Shown here piece after piece: positions 24,548 through 39,139 of a DNA stretch of 64,000 nucleotides. Made by a program: the position numbers and the translations under genes. A model generated the notes under the pieces. The model was not told the DNA's origin. It made no database searches and saw only the letters and a program-made list of their open reading frames with translations. The stretch's first letter is position 1, and the number at the start of each line of letters is the position of its first letter. The DNA comes from Anisakis pegreffii (Eukaryota; Nematoda; Chromadorea; Rhabditida; Anisakidae): assembly GCA_035041965.1 (NCBI GenBank), contig JAPYMA010000657.1, forward strand, positions 62,001-126,000, written 5' to 3'.

Positions 24548-26444
24548 AACGTGATGCGAATTTGTTGTAAGAACTGGAAATAACGCGATGACGAATAGAT
24601 TCATATCTCTGAGGTAGTTAGCTAAACAAGTACTGAAACTGGCCACGATTCCATTTCGATTGTAGTCGTCTCATATAATTCGGAAACAACTCTTCATTTG
24701 AGTTAAACATTAAGCGATTGAGTGTGTTGTTGATGTTTGAACAGAGACACATAAGATTGCGCTGCGATACAGTGAAATGGCAACTTATTCTTCATAATGC
24801 ATTAATATAATGAAGTATACACAAAATTAGGGGAACATCAGATCAGATCATTGGATGTTGAAGCTGAATTATTCAAACTTCTCCTATTGATTGACTGTAG
24901 TAATTCAGAAAATTCATTAAATCATCATGCCCCAAACTGGTTCTACCAATTGCACACATTCGCCATCATGAGTTGAGCATAAAGAACTGTATTCAATAAA
25001 ACGCATGTTCTGACTCAATCAGCTATTCACTTAAATTTTTACACATGATTGCCAGACGATAATTACACCGAAATAATCAAAAATAACTCTCTATTACATT
25101 TTTTCTGCTTTGTCAGAGGGACATAAAAAGCGGCTGATAACAACTGAGGAGCCGAATGATTGAGAATTATTCAAATAGATAGATGTTTGTTGTGATCAAA
25201 CGAAAAAAATCGAGTTGCAAATAGCATTTTAGAGCAAACAGTCACAATGACAAACAACACTCAAAAACAATTCGACAACGATCTATATGGGCGCGATATT
25301 AGAATTCGAACACAAATGAGTGTTACCACAGTATGAGAACTCGAAACTTATACGTATTCACCTCCATTGACGAAGACAAACTTCGGTGACATTGAATACT
25401 GTCAAATGTCACAAACTGACGACCTCACTTTGCTTATCCAACAGTTTTTTTAACGACAAGAATGTATGCAATAGAATTTAAGTTAAAATGTTTGGAAAGT
25501 TCTGATGATAGCAGTTATTAGAATGAGCGATTGGAAACATTTTTGAATTTGGTGCTCGATGAAACTTTCAACTGAACAACAATGGAATATGTGCTCATTT
25601 GACTTCGGAACTGCATGGAATGAGAAATGGTTCAATGATTGCTCAATGAAGGGCATCAATTGTTGATCAGTTCAAGATGATGAGGAAGCGTATCGCGGAG
25701 CATCGACGAACAGCCACAAATATTGGTCAACTACTAACCATTATTGCCGTGATGGCAACGTCGAGAAGAGCGATAAAAGATGAGGTTATTCGCTGTGGTT
25801 GCTGTGATCGGTTTTGTTGACTTTTTGTCAAAATAAGTGGACGGTCTGATGAAGGCATTGTGCAGATGAATTGTTGAATTCGGTGAAGTGTTGCGATCGC
25901 TTTGAGCACTCTTTATTGATTGGTCGAATTTATGAGTCACAGAATTTTAATCGAAATTTTGAACGATCCACGTGTATGTCTGGAATAATCGATTTTCCTT
26001 GCCTGTAAATTAAAAGCAAAAAATCGAATTTGTTCAATCAATTCAGTTAAAGTTGTTGAAAAACTTATTAGACACGAACTCGGCAATACATCATTCGAGC
26101 AATTATTACAATCGTGCAGTTCGGAGATCGAACGCTTTCGAAAGCTTGAACATTGAATAATGAACGATAACAAGACACCATTTTATATAGTATTTCTAAA
26201 GGGCCTTGTCGTGTAATTCAAAAGTTAAAGCGAAACTTTCAAACTAATAATAAGCTAAACTGCAATGGGTTTGGTGGAGGCGAGTCTTAATCGTGTATCG
26301 GGCAAAAGTTTAGAGATGATCACTTAATATGGTGATTTGATTGACAAATTGCGTGAAAACTGCAATCAGATTAGTGTTCAGAATTTCGACACATCCCCTC
26401 CTCTTGAATACATCCATGAGGAACACGTCTTCAGAAAATCCTCG

Positions 26445-26805
26445 TCAGATAATTCCTTCCCAACATTTGCGACGGCCACCGCGGTGGCTCCACCAAAACG
26501 TACACGAATAAATTAGTGGTAATTCGTCGTTATGACTCACGAATGATTCATTTATCATTTCAAAAAAATATTGCATGTATGTGTTATGAGCAGTGATGCC
26601 GAGACTTTATAGCCAAAAAAATTGTTTTCTTATGCAGCTCCCTCAAAAAATATCACAGTCTTACAGTTAGCCGCAGCTAACTGTAAGACTTGCATAATAA
26701 TTTTTGCGGGAACCTGAGCAAAGTGTTTAGGGTTGGAGCCAGAGCCCTTAGCCGAAAGTTCGAAGAATTTGGAGCCAGAGCTGGAGTCGGGAAGGAATTG
26801 TCTGA
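26445..26805. repeat. Imperfect fold-back element with central hairpin
   Basis: The segment at 26445-26461 is the inverse of GGGAAGGAATTGTCTGA at 26789-26805 (16 of 17). Next to both arms are GGAGCC-type motifs. Between them, 26657-26671 and 26676-26690 form a perfect 15-bp stem with loop CGCA. A 14-bp palindrome GCCACCGCGGTGGC lies at 26475-26488. It resembles a degraded fold-back or MITE-like repeat. Confidence 0.45.
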
Positions 26806-29327
26806 AAAGATGAGACTGGAACTCGAAATGAGGCCAAAATTTCAGAACTGCGAAGCCTATGCTGAGTCAATTTTTTCAAATTTAGGCATTACTGGATATA
26901 TTATGGGTCTTTTTAAAGCCATGACAACAATAATGACGAAAGAGCGGAAGAAATATTAAACCAGTAATGATCACAATAAAAGTCACTTCTGAGTTTGCAA
27001 ACCACACAATGAGTACTGGTCTGCCTATCCAATTCACATTTTATTACACAACAATTCATTTCATTTCATTGTACAGCCTACTCCGAGTTATAGTTGGCCA
27101 TGAGATACAGTTCTTTCCTCTCTTCATACGTCTTCGACGAAAAATCACAGTGCTTTACTGTCGCATCCTACGGCTCGACGTAGTTTGCGTTGCTATTTTC
27201 ACAAGCACGTTTAAGAAAAATTTTTAAAGAATGATATTCCTCAAGGTACAAACATAAACTGGGACGCCTCACGGGAACTTCAAAATCTTCCGCCCCACAC
27301 AAAAATCCAGTCTTGTCTTCTCCCATAGGTGTATCCACTGAGACTGAAGACTTCTTACACTGGGTGGAAGACAAGTGATCAGAAATCCAAAAGCTAAACC
27401 AGATTCACCCTCAACCGCAGCGTCTGATTTGTTTTACGTGAACTTTCTACTGATCGTGAGATACTTGCATGCATTCATTTAATTCAATCACTCTTGCTGG
27501 GAATTTTGTTCGACGTCGTACAATAAATTCGTGAATGAAACGCTCGATCAATCTATTTCTGATTTGAGAAGTTAATTACCTCAGCACGGTTCATCCTCAC
27601 TTTGTCATGTAACAATGTTAGAAATTGATGGAAATATCTGCATAAAACACAAGTGTCAAGTGAAGATTTTGAGCGGTAATGGTTATTCTCCTTATTAGCA
27701 AACGCTTTTTACAGCTGTTAACGAGCGAATTGTTTGCGCAACTGAATCACTACTTGTTTACGAGTGATTAACGAACGAAGTAAGCAATAAACAATCGTAC
27801 TGAAATGAGGAAAGAAAAAATGTGTTTAATACAGAATCAGTGAAGTTCGAATGGTTCAGCACAAGAATTCCACGCAATTCTGAGGAAATCAGATGAATAA
27901 AAAGATGAGAATATAGTACGGAATGAAGTGTGGAATAAAGTACGAAACGAGTAACTTATCAAGCGATTTGGTAATGAGATGAGGAATGTGGACGGCCTTG
28001 TACGGAAGGGAAATGACTGCAAGAATACAGAAGCAGCGATGTCATTGTGATGGTATCGAACGTGCAGTCGACAGTTATGTGCAGTCGACATTCAACGAAG
28101 AGATTGGAATGAGATAAAAGTTCGTTATACGTTTAAGACGTTATATATTGCATTAGGTGAATGCTACTTAGAAAACGTTCGTTTTGCATTCAGTGATACG
28201 ACATTACGGTTCATATCGTGCCTATGAACGATACGGTCTGAAAATCATCTTAACCTTCATTCGCATTCATCTCTTAATGAACAATAGCCATGCCATGCCA
28301 TCTTGGTGATACTGCAGATTTTGTTAAATTATTGCTAAATCACTTCGATCAATTTTAGTTGGCTGTTTAAAAATCAATCAAATTAACTCAGTCATTATCA
28401 GTGGCAGTTTGTCAGCATTTCATGGTATATTTCAATTACTCTTCCATTTCAGTTCATGTTAACCATTAAGATTCTAGCGATTGAAACTTTTAGATGAATT
28501 CGGTGAACATTCAAGAGTAGAGATTGCAGAATCCGAAATGTTCCCTGCTACTTTGCAAACCATTATAAGTAACCATAAAGCTTCATTTGAATCATTGAAG
28601 TTGACATTGACAATATTCTCAAAATACCTTACGATTTAGATGGCAGTGAGATGAATGAATTTGACTGGTCGCGCGTTTATCCGAGGAAGGACGGGTCACT
28701 GATACTGTGAAGTATAACTTCATTCAGAGCATTTGATCACTTCAGATTTAAGTACGTTTACTATAATGAGGCAGATTGGATTTCCTCGAAGAAATGTGCG
28801 CATTGTTGTGCGATTAATTTTATATGTGCGTATCGTTTTAGCGGTGTTGAATGATGAGACAGTGTTGTGTCATCAAATTATTTGCATACTACTATCATCG
28901 AATACACATGATGTTCAATTCAATGAACTTCCGATAACGTGTAAGTAAATAAATATGATTTAGATGGAAATGAGTGTACACGGTTCATTTGCGAACAAAC
29001 ACAAACAATTCATCGATAGTTTTACTACGAAGTGTCACGTTACACCAAACTTAAATCATTCAATTTGAATAACTCATTTGAATCGTTTCAATATGATTTT
29101 GTTCATCGACAGATCATATTTACGACGAATCACTCAGATGATATGTTGATGAGGTATGTATACAGAAGTCAAACTGAAAATCGTTTGAAAAACAAAACTC
29201 GCCGAACTAGAAAACTGAATGACGAGCGCATTTTCTAACAGGCTACTGTTCTTGAAGTATTTGATCAAATGTGATGAGTGGATCAAGTTATGAGCTTCCC
29301 TCACTGATTTTGTCCCTCACAAGGATG

Positions 29328-29571
29328 TCAACACTCGTCAATGTTTCCAGCAAATAGTATATGCTACAGAATAAGAAATCGATTTGAACTGTGAAGTGAA
29401 ATGAGAGGAAGTGAATGAGAAAAACTCATCAAGCGAACGATATACGCATGTAATAGCTATGAGAGTGAATACAAAACGTCTGAAAAGAATGAGAATCCAT
29501 CCAAATCAGTTTGAAGTGAGTGTGCATAGACAATAGCTTTTAATGCTATCATAATCGATTGCAATCTAGGA
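29328..29571 (-). mobile_element. Relic of hAT-like family core, inverted
   Basis: Read on the minus strand, this matches the interior of the two larger elements at 47001-48074 and 50417-51291. Shared blocks include TATTCACTCTCATAGCTATT and TTCTTATTCTGTAGC. Its outer end has no terminal repeat, so the copy is truncated. Confidence 0.7.
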
Positions 29572-29696
29572 CAGCGGTTCTCATAGAGAGTGAAAGTACC
29601 CGTTTTAGGTAATTTTAGGGTTTCGAGGGAGGACGGGTTAATGGCGGCCCGTGAGATCAAAACGGATAACGAAGCACCTGAACGTGAGAACCACTG
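29572..29696 (-). mobile_element. 125-bp hAT-like mini-element
   Basis: The two ends are CAGCGGTTCTCATAGAG and, inverted, CAGTGGTTCTCACGTTC. They match both ends of the longer copies, but nearly all of the interior is missing. The flanking octamers ATCTAGGA and TTCTAACC agree only at a central TCTA, so a target duplication is doubtful. It abuts a fragment of the same family's interior. Confidence 0.65.
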
Positions 29697-29913
29697 TTCT
29701 AACCACTGCATATTAATTTCAGAATGTCGTCAACTTCTATAACATTTCAGTTTACGCCATTCATCTTTCATCCAACAACCTTCATATATGAAATAGCATA
29801 AAAGGTACGTAGGAAGTGTGATAAATTTCACGGAGTATTTATGGAACAGGTTAAATCGGAATCATAAACTGATTTGAGCGTTCGAGATAATTTTAAGATA
29901 GCTATTATACATT

Positions 29914-30321
29914 ACTGTCAAAATATAGGTTTTATACATTCAAGCCTACCGTCTTCTCAGGTTTGTCCAGTAACATATCGATGTTTATACATCGTTCGAT
30001 CTAGCATAATCCCTGCTTTGTGAAAATGAAAAGTTTACTGGAAAATTCTGCTTCCAAGATGAGATATAGCTATTTTACCGATGCTATAGAGGTTGCCACA
30101 TTCAAGCCTACCGTACTCTCAGCGTTGACCAGTAGCATATCAATTTCTATCACACGAATCAATCGAGCAGAATCTCTGAATTCAGGAAAATATATATCTT
30201 GTCGGCCGATTTTGCTTAGTTGAGGAGATATAGTTATTTAATTAAGGCTACCTCAACTAGCGCAATGGTGCTCATTGATATGCATTTGATTACTATTGAT
30301 CAATAGATATTATACATTGCT
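29914..30321. repeat. Divergent left-edge satellite unit
   Basis: It aligns to the 408-bp unit over its full length (CAAGCCTACCGTCTTC at 29941, 405 bp before the next copy) but with many substitutions. This is typical of an array border no longer homogenised. Confidence 0.85.
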
Positions 30322-33300
30322 ACAGAAATATAAGTTTGATACATACAAGCCTACCGTCTTCCCAGCTTTGCCCGGAAACATATCATCATTTATACATCGT
30401 TCGATCGAGCAGAATCTTTTCTTTCTAATAATGAAATGATGGCTTAAAAATTTCCACTTTGCGAGGAGATATATCAATTTTTGTGATGATATTCGGGGAA
30501 AGAGATTCAAGCCTACCGTACCCTCAGCTTTGACCAGTAACATATCAATTTCTTCACACCAATCGATCGAGCTGAATCTCTGGATAAAGAAAATCATATA
30601 TTTTGTCGAGCCATTTTGCTTTGTTTAGGAGATCTAGCTATTTTTTTAAAGCTATCTCAACTAGCGCTGAGTCGCTCGTTAACATTCCCGTATGATCACT
30701 ATAGATCAATTGAAAGGCTATACATAACTCTAGAAATTTGAGTTTGATGTATTCAAGCTCACTGTCTCCTCAGCTTTGCCCGGAAACATATCATCATTTA
30801 TACATCGTTCGATCGAGCAGAATCTTTTCTTTCTAATAATGAAATGATGGCTTAAAAATTTCCACTTTGCGAGGAGATATATCAATTTTTGTGATGATAT
30901 TCGGGGAAAGAGATTCAAGCCTACCGTACCCTCAGCTTTGACCAGTAACATATCAATTTCTTCACACCAATCGATCGAGCTGAATCTCTGGATAAAGAAA
31001 ATCATATATTTTGTCGAGCCATTTTGCTTTGTTTAGGAGATCTAGCTATTTTTTTAAAGCTATCTCAACTAGCGCTGAGTCGCTCGTTAACATTCCCGTA
31101 TGATCACTATAGATCAATTGAAAGGCTATACATAACTCTAGAAATTTGAGTTTGATGTATTCAAGCTCACTGTCTCCTCAGCTTTGCCCGGAAACATATC
31201 ATCATTTATACATCGTTCGATCGAGCAGAATCTTTTCTTTCTAATAATGAAATGATGGCTTAAAAATTTCCACTTTGCGAGGAGATATATCAATTTTTGT
31301 GATGATATTCGGGGAAAGAGATTCAAGCCTACCGTACCCTCAGCTTTGACCAGTAACATATCAATTTCTTCACACCAATCGATCGAGCTGAATCTCTGGA
31401 TAAAGAAAATCATATATTTTGTCGAGCCATTTTGCTTTGTTTAGGAGATCTAGCTATTTTTTTAAAGCTATCTCAACTAGCGCTGAGTCGCTCGTTAACA
31501 TTCCCGTATGATCACTATAGATCAATTGAAAGGCTATACATAACTCTAGAAATTTGAGTTTGATGTATTCAAGCTCACTGTCTCCTCAGCTTTGCCCGGA
31601 AACATATCATCATTTATACATCGTTCGATCGAGCAGAATCTTTTCTTTCTAATAATGAAATGATGGCTTAAAAATTTCCACTTTGCGAGGAGATATATCA
31701 ATTTTTGTGATGATATTCGGGGAAAGAGATTCAAGCCTACCGTACCCTCAGCTTTGACCAGTAACATATCAATTTCTTCACACCAATCGATCGAGCTGAA
31801 TCTCTGGATAAAGAAAATCATATATTTTGTCGAGCCATTTTGCTTTGTTTAGGAGATCTAGCTATTTTTTTAAAGCTATCTCAACTAGCGCTGAGTCGCT
31901 CGTTAACATTCCCGTATGATCACTATAGATCAATTGAAAGGCTATACATAACTCTAGAAATTTGAGTTTGATGTATTCAAGCTCACTGTCTCCTCAGCTT
32001 TGCCCGGAAACATATCATCATTTATACATCGTTCGATCGAGCAGAATCTTTTCTTTCTAATAATGAAATGATGGCTTAAAAATTTCCACTTTGCGAGGAG
32101 ATATATCAATTTTTGTGATGATATTCGGGGAAAGAGATTCAAGCCTACCGTACCCTCAGCTTTGACCAGTAACATATCAATTTCTTCACACCAATCGATC
32201 GAGCTGAATCTCTGGATAAAGAAAATCATATATTTTGTCGAGCCATTTTGCTTTGTTTAGGAGATCTAGCTATTTTTTTAAAGCTATCTCAACTAGCGCT
32301 GAGTCGCTCGTTAACATTCCCGTATGATCACTATAGATCAATTGAGAGGCTATACATAACTATAGAAATTTGAGTTTGATGTATTCAAGCTCACTGTCTC
32401 CTCAGCTTTGCCCGGAAACATATCATCATTTATACATCGTTCGATCGAGCAGAATCTTTTCTTTCTAATAATGAAATGATGGCTTAAAAATTTCCACTTT
32501 GCGAGGAGATATATCAATTTTTGTGATGATATTCGGGGAAAGAGATTCAAGCCTACCGTACCCTCAGCTTTGACCAGTAACATATCAATTTCTTCACACC
32601 AATCGATCGAGCTGAATCTCTGGATAATGAAAATCATATATTTTGTCGAGCCATTTTGCTTTGTTTAGGAGATCTAGCTATTTTTTTAAAGCTATCTCAA
32701 CTAGCGCTGAGTCGCTCGTTAACATTCCCGTATGATCACTATAGATCAATTGAAAGGCTATACATAACTCTAGAAATTTGAGTTTGATGTATTCAAGCTC
32801 ACTGTCTCCTCAGCTTTGCCCGGAAACATATCATCATTTATACATCGTTCGATCGAGCAGAATCTTTTCTTTCTAATAATGAAATGATGGCTTAAAAATT
32901 TCCACTTTGCGAGGAGATATATCAATTTTTGTGATGATATTCGGGGAAAGAGATTCAAGCCTACCGTACCCTCAGCTTTGACCAGTAACATATCAATTTC
33001 TTCACACCAATCGATCGAGCTGAATCTCTGGATAAAGAAAATCATATATTTTGTCGAGCCATTTTGCTTTGTTTAGGAGATCTAGCTATTTTTTTAAAGC
33101 TATCTCAACTAGCGCTGAGTCGCTCGTTAACATTCCCGTATGATCACTATAGATCAATTGAAAGGCTATACATAACTATAGAAATTTGAGTTTGATGTAT
33201 TCAAGCTCACTGTCTCCTCAGCTTTGCCCGGAAACATATCATCATTTATACATCGTTCGATCGAGCAGAATCTTTTCTTTCTAATAATGAAATGATGGCT

Positions 33301-33585
33301 TAAAAATTTCCACTTTGCGAGGAGATATATCAATTTTTGTGATGATATTCGGGGAAAGAGATTCAAGCCTACCGTACCCTCAGCTTTGACCAGTAACATA
33401 TCAATTTCTTCACACCAATCGATCGAGCTGAATCTCTGGATAAAGAAAATCATATATTTTGTCGAGCCATTTTGCTTTGTTTAGGAGATCTAGCTATTTT
33501 TTTAAAGCTATCTCAACTAGCGCTGAGTCGCTCGTTAACATTCCCGTATGATCACTATAGATCAATTGAAAGGCTATACATAACT

Positions 33586-34402
33586 CTAGAAATTTGAGTT
33601 TGATGTATTCAAGCTCACTGTCTCCTCAGCTTTGCCCGGAAACATATCATCATTTATACATCGTTCGATCGAGCAGAATCTTTTCATTCTAATAATGAAA
33701 TGATGGCTTAAAAATTTCCACTTTGCGAGGAGATATATCAATTTTTGTGATGATATTCGGGGAAAGAGATTCAAGCCTACCGTACCCTCAGCTTTGACCA
33801 GTAACATATCAATTTCTTCACACCAATCGATCGAGCAGAATCTCTGGATAATGAAAGCAACAATATATTTTGTCGAGCCATTTCGCTTTGTTTAGGAGAT
33901 CTAGCTATTTTTTAAAGCTATCTCAACTAGCGCTGAGTCGCTCGTTAACACTCCCGTATGATCACTACACATGAATTGAGGGGCTATACATAACTCTAGA
34001 AATTTGAGTTTGTTGTATTCAAGCTCACCGTCTCCTCAGCTTTGCCCGGAAACATATCATCATTTATACATCGTTCGATCGAGCAGAATCTTTTCGTTCT
34101 AGTATTGAAATGATGGCTTAAAATTTTCCAACTTGCGAGGAGATATATCAATTTTTGTGATGATATTCGGGAAAGAGATTCAACCCTACCGTACCCTCAG
34201 CTTTGACCAGTAACATATCAATTTCTTCACACCAATCGATCGAGCTGAATCTCTGGATAATGAAAATCATATATTTTGTCGAGCCATTTTGCTTTGTTTA
34301 GGAGATCTAGCTATTTTTTTAAAGCTATCTCAACTAGCGCTGAGTCGCTCGTTAACATTCCCGTATGATCACTATAGATCAATTGAAAGGCTATACATAA
34401 CT
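33586..34402. repeat. Two altered satellite units within the array
   Basis: This double unit is 817 bp instead of 816. It has clustered changes (CATTCT for CTTTCT, AATGAAAGCAAC, TTTTCCAACTTGCG, a missing G in ATTCGGGAAAG), while its neighbours on both sides follow the common type. Confidence 0.8.
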
Positions 34403-37400
34403 CTAGAAATTTGAGTTTGATGTATTCAAGCTCACTGTCTCCTCAGCTTTGCCCGGAAACATATCATCATTTATACATCGTTCGATCGAGCAGAATCTTT
34501 TCTTTCTAATAATGAAATGATGGCTTAAAAATTTCCACTTTGCGAGGAGATATATCAATTTTTGTGATGATATTCGGGGAAAGAGATTCAAGCCTACCGT
34601 ACCCTCAGCTTTGACCAGTAACATATCAATTTCTTCACACCAATCGATCGAGCTGAATCTCTGGATAAAGAAAATCATATATTTTGTCGAGCCATTTTGC
34701 TTTGTTTAGGAGATCTAGCTATTTTTTTAAAGCTATCTCAACTAGCGCTGAGTCGCTCGTTAACATTCCCGTATGATCACTATAGATCAATTGAAAGGCT
34801 ATACATAACTCTAGAAATTTGAGTTTGATGTATTCAAGCTCACTGTCTCCTCAGCTTTGCCCGGAAACATATCATCATTTATACATCGTTCGATCGAGCA
34901 GAATCTTTTCTTTCTAATAATGAAATGATGGCTTAAAAATTTCCACTTTGCGAGGAGATATATCAATTTTTGTGATGATATTCGGGGAAAGAGATTCAAG
35001 CCTACCGTACCCTCAGCTTTGACCAGTAACATATCAATTTCTTCACACCAATCGATCGAGCTGAATCTCTGGATAAAGAAAATCATATATTTTGTCGAGC
35101 CATTTTGCTTTGTTTAGGAGATCTAGCTATTTTTTTAAAGCTATCTCAACTAGCGCTGAGTCGCTCGTTAACATTCCCGTATGATCACTATAGATCAATT
35201 GAAAGGCTATACATAACTCTAGAAATTTGAGTTTGATGTATTCAAGCTCACTGTCTCCTCAGCTTTGCCCGGAAACATATCATCATTTATACATCGTTCG
35301 ATCGAGCAGAATCTTTTCTTTCTAATAATGAAATGATGGCTTAAAAATTTCCACTTTGCGAGGAGATATATCAATTTTTGTGATGATATTCGGGGAAAGA
35401 GATTCAAGCCTACCGTACCCTCAGCTTTGACCAGTAACATATCAATTTCTTCACACCAATCGATCGAGCTGAATCTCTGGATAAAGAAAATCATATATTT
35501 TGTCGAGCCATTTTGCTTTGTTTAGGAGATCTAGCTATTTTTTTAAAGCTATCTCAACTAGCGCTGAGTCGCTCGTTAACATTCCCGTATGATCACTATA
35601 GATCAATTGAAAGGCTATACATAACTCTAGAAATTTGAGTTTGATGTATTCAAGCTCACTGTCTCCTCAGCTTTGCCCGGAAACATATCATCATTTATAC
35701 ATCGTTCGATCGAGCAGAATCTTTTCTTTCTAATAATGAAATGATGGCTTAAAAATTTCCACTTTGCGAGGAGATATATCAATTTTTGTGATGATATTCG
35801 GGGAAAGAGATTCAAGCCTACCGTACCCTCAGCTTTGACCAGTAACATATCAATTTCTTCACACCAATCGATCGAGCTGAATCTCTGGATAAAGAAAATC
35901 ATATATTTTGTCGAGCCATTTTGCTTTGTTTAGGAGATCTAGCTATTTTTTTAAAGCTATCTCAACTAGCGCTGAGTCGCTCGTTAACATTCCCGTATGA
36001 TCACTATAGATCAATTGAAAGGCTATACATAACTCTAGAAATTTGAGTTTGATGTATTCAAGCTCACTGTCTCCTCAGCTTTGCCCGGAAACATATCATC
36101 ATTTATACATCGTTCGATCGAGCAGAATCTTTTCTTTCTAATAATGAAATGATGGCTTAAAAATTTCCACTTTGCGAGGAGATATATCAATTTTTGTGAT
36201 GATATTCGGGGAAAGAGATTCAAGCCTACCGTACCCTCAGCTTTGACCAGTAACATATCAATTTCTTCACACCAATCGATCGAGCTGAATCTCTGGATAA
36301 AGAAAATCATATATTTTGTCGAGCCATTTTGCTTTGTTTAGGAGATCTAGCTATTTTTTTAAAGCTATCTCAACTAGCGCTGAGTCGCTCGTTAACATTC
36401 CCGTATGATCACTATAGATCAATTGAAAGGCTATACATAACTCTAGAAATTTGAGTTTGATGTATTCAAGCTCACTGTCTCCTCAGCTTTGCCCGGAAAC
36501 ATATCATCATTTATACATCGTTCGATCGAGCAGAATCTTTTCTTTCTAATAATGAAATGATGGCTTAAAAATTTCCACTTTGCGAGGAGATATATCAATT
36601 TTTGTGATGATATTCGGGGAAAGAGATTCAAGCCTACCGTACCCTCAGCTTTGACCAGTAACATATCAATTTCTTCACACCAATCGATCGAGCTGAATCT
36701 CTGGATAAAGAAAATCATATATTTTGTCGAGCCATTTTGCTTTGTTTAGGAGATCTAGCTATTTTTTTAAAGCTATCTCAACTAGCGCTGAGTCGCTCGT
36801 TAACATTCCCGTATGATCACTATAGATCAATTGAAAGGCTATACATAACTCTAGAAATTTGAGTTTGATGTATTCAAGCTCACTGTCTCCTCAGCTTTGC
36901 CCGGAAACATATCATCATTTATACATCGTTCGATCGAGCAGAATCTTTTCTTTCTAATAATGAAATGATGGCTTAAAAATTTCCACTTTGCGAGGAGATA
37001 TATCAATTTTTGTGATGATATTCGGGGAAAGAGATTCAAGCCTACCGTACCCTCAGCTTTGACCAGTAACATATCAATTTCTTCACACCAATCGATCGAG
37101 CTGAATCTCTGGATAAAGAAAATCATATATTTTGTCGAGCCATTTTGCTTTGTTTAGGAGATCTAGCTATTTTTTTAAAGCTATCTCAACTAGCGCTGAG
37201 TCGCTCGTTAACATTCCCGTATGATCACTATAGATCAATTGAAAGGCTATACATAACTCTAGAAATTTGAGTTTGATGTATTCAAGCTCACTGTCTCCTC
37301 AGCTTTGCCCGGAAACATATCATCATTTATACATCGTTCGATCGAGCAGAATCTTTTCTTTCTAATAATGAAATGATGGCTTAAAAATTTCCACTTTGCG

Positions 37401-38482
37401 AGGAGATATATCAATTTTTGTGATGATATTCGGGGAAAGAGATTCAAGCCTACCGTACCCTCAGCTTTGACCAGTAACATATCAATTTCTTCACACCAAT
37501 CGATCGAGCTGAATCTCTGGATAAAGAAAATCATATATTTTGTCGAGCCATTTTGCTTTGTTTAGGAGATCTAGCTATTTTTTTAAAGCTATCTCAACTA
37601 GCGCTGAGTCGCTCGTTAACATTCCCGTATGATCACTATAGATCAATTGAAAGGCTATACATAACTCTAGAAATTTGAGTTTGATGTATTCAAGCTCACT
37701 GTCTCCTCAGCTTTGCCCGGAAACATATCATCATTTATACATCGTTCGATCGAGCAGAATCTTTTCTTTCTAATAATGAAATGATGGCTTAAAAATTTCC
37801 ACTTTGCGAGGAGATATATCAATTTTTGTGATGATATTCGGGGAAAGAGATTCAAGCCTACCGTACCCTCAGCTTTGACCAGTAACATATCAATTTCTTC
37901 ACACCAATCGATCGAGCTGAATCTCTGGATAAAGAAAATCATATATTTTGTCGAGCCATTTTGCTTTGTTTAGGAGATCTAGCTATTTTTTTAAAGCTAT
38001 CTCAACTAGCGCTGAGTCGCTCGTTAACATTCCCGTATGATCACTATAGATCAATTGAAAGGCTATACATAACTCTAGAAATTTGAGTTTGATGTATTCA
38101 AGCTCACTGTCTCCTCAGCTTTGCCCGGAAACATATCATCATTTATACATCGTTCGATCGAGCAGAATCTTTTCTTTCTAATAATGAAATGATGGCTTAA
38201 AAATTTCCACTTTGCGAGGAGATATATCAATTTTTGTGATGATATTCGGGGAAAGAGATTCAAGCCTACCGTACCCTCAGCTTTGACCAGTAACATATCA
38301 ATTTCTTCACACCAATCGATCGAGCTGAATCTCTGGATAAAGAAAATCATATATTTTGTCGAGCCATTTTGCTTTGTTTAGGAGATCTAGCTATTTTTTT
38401 AAAGCTATCTCAACTAGCGCTGAGTCGCTCGTTAACATTCCCGTATGATCACTATAGATCAATTGAGAGGCTATACATAACT
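34403..38482. repeat. Homogeneous block of ten satellite units
   Basis: Ten consecutive units look letter-identical on reading. All carry AATTGAAAGGCT and ACTCTAGAAATTTG at the unit border, and all give the same translation. This indicates very recent amplification or efficient conversion. Confidence 0.85.
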
Positions 38483-39139
38483 ATAGAAATTTGAGTTTGA
38501 TGTATTCAAGCTCACCGTCTCCTCAGCTTTGCCCGGAAACATATCATCATTTATACATCGTTCGATCGAGCAGAATCTTTTCTTTCTAATAATGAAATGA
38601 TGGCTTAAAAATTTCCACTTTGCGAGGAGATATATCAATTTTTGTGATGATATTCGGGGAAAGAGATTCAAGCCTACCGTACCCTCAGCTTTGACCAGTA
38701 ACATATCAATTTCTTCACACCAATCGATCGAGCTGAATCTCTGGATAAAGAAAATCATATATTTTGTCGAGCCATTTTGCTTTGTTTAGGAGATCTAGCT
38801 ATTTTTTTAAAGCTATCTCAACTAGCGCTGAGTCGCTCGTTAACATTCCCGTATGATCACTATAGATCAATTGAGAGGCTATACATAACTATAGAAATTT
38901 GAGTTTGATGTATTCAAGCTCACCGTCTCCTCAGCTTTGCCCGGAAACATATCATCATTTATACATCGTTCGATCGAGCAGAATCTTTTCTTTCTAATAA
39001 TGAAATGATGGCTTAAAAATTTCCACTTTGCGAGGAGATATATCAATTTTTGTGATGATATTCGGGGAAAGAGATTCAAGCCTACCGTACCCTCAGCTTT
39101 GACCAGTAACATATCAATTTCTTCACACCAATCGATCGA

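Larger units (their letters stand above)
19147..29327. other. Ten-kilobase stretch without a supported gene
   Basis: Upstream exons of the Glu/Arg-rich gene were sought on the minus strand and none could be defended. Open frames of 60-95 codons occur on both strands at a density expected by chance in AT-rich DNA. Only the small repeats listed separately stand out. Confidence 0.5.
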
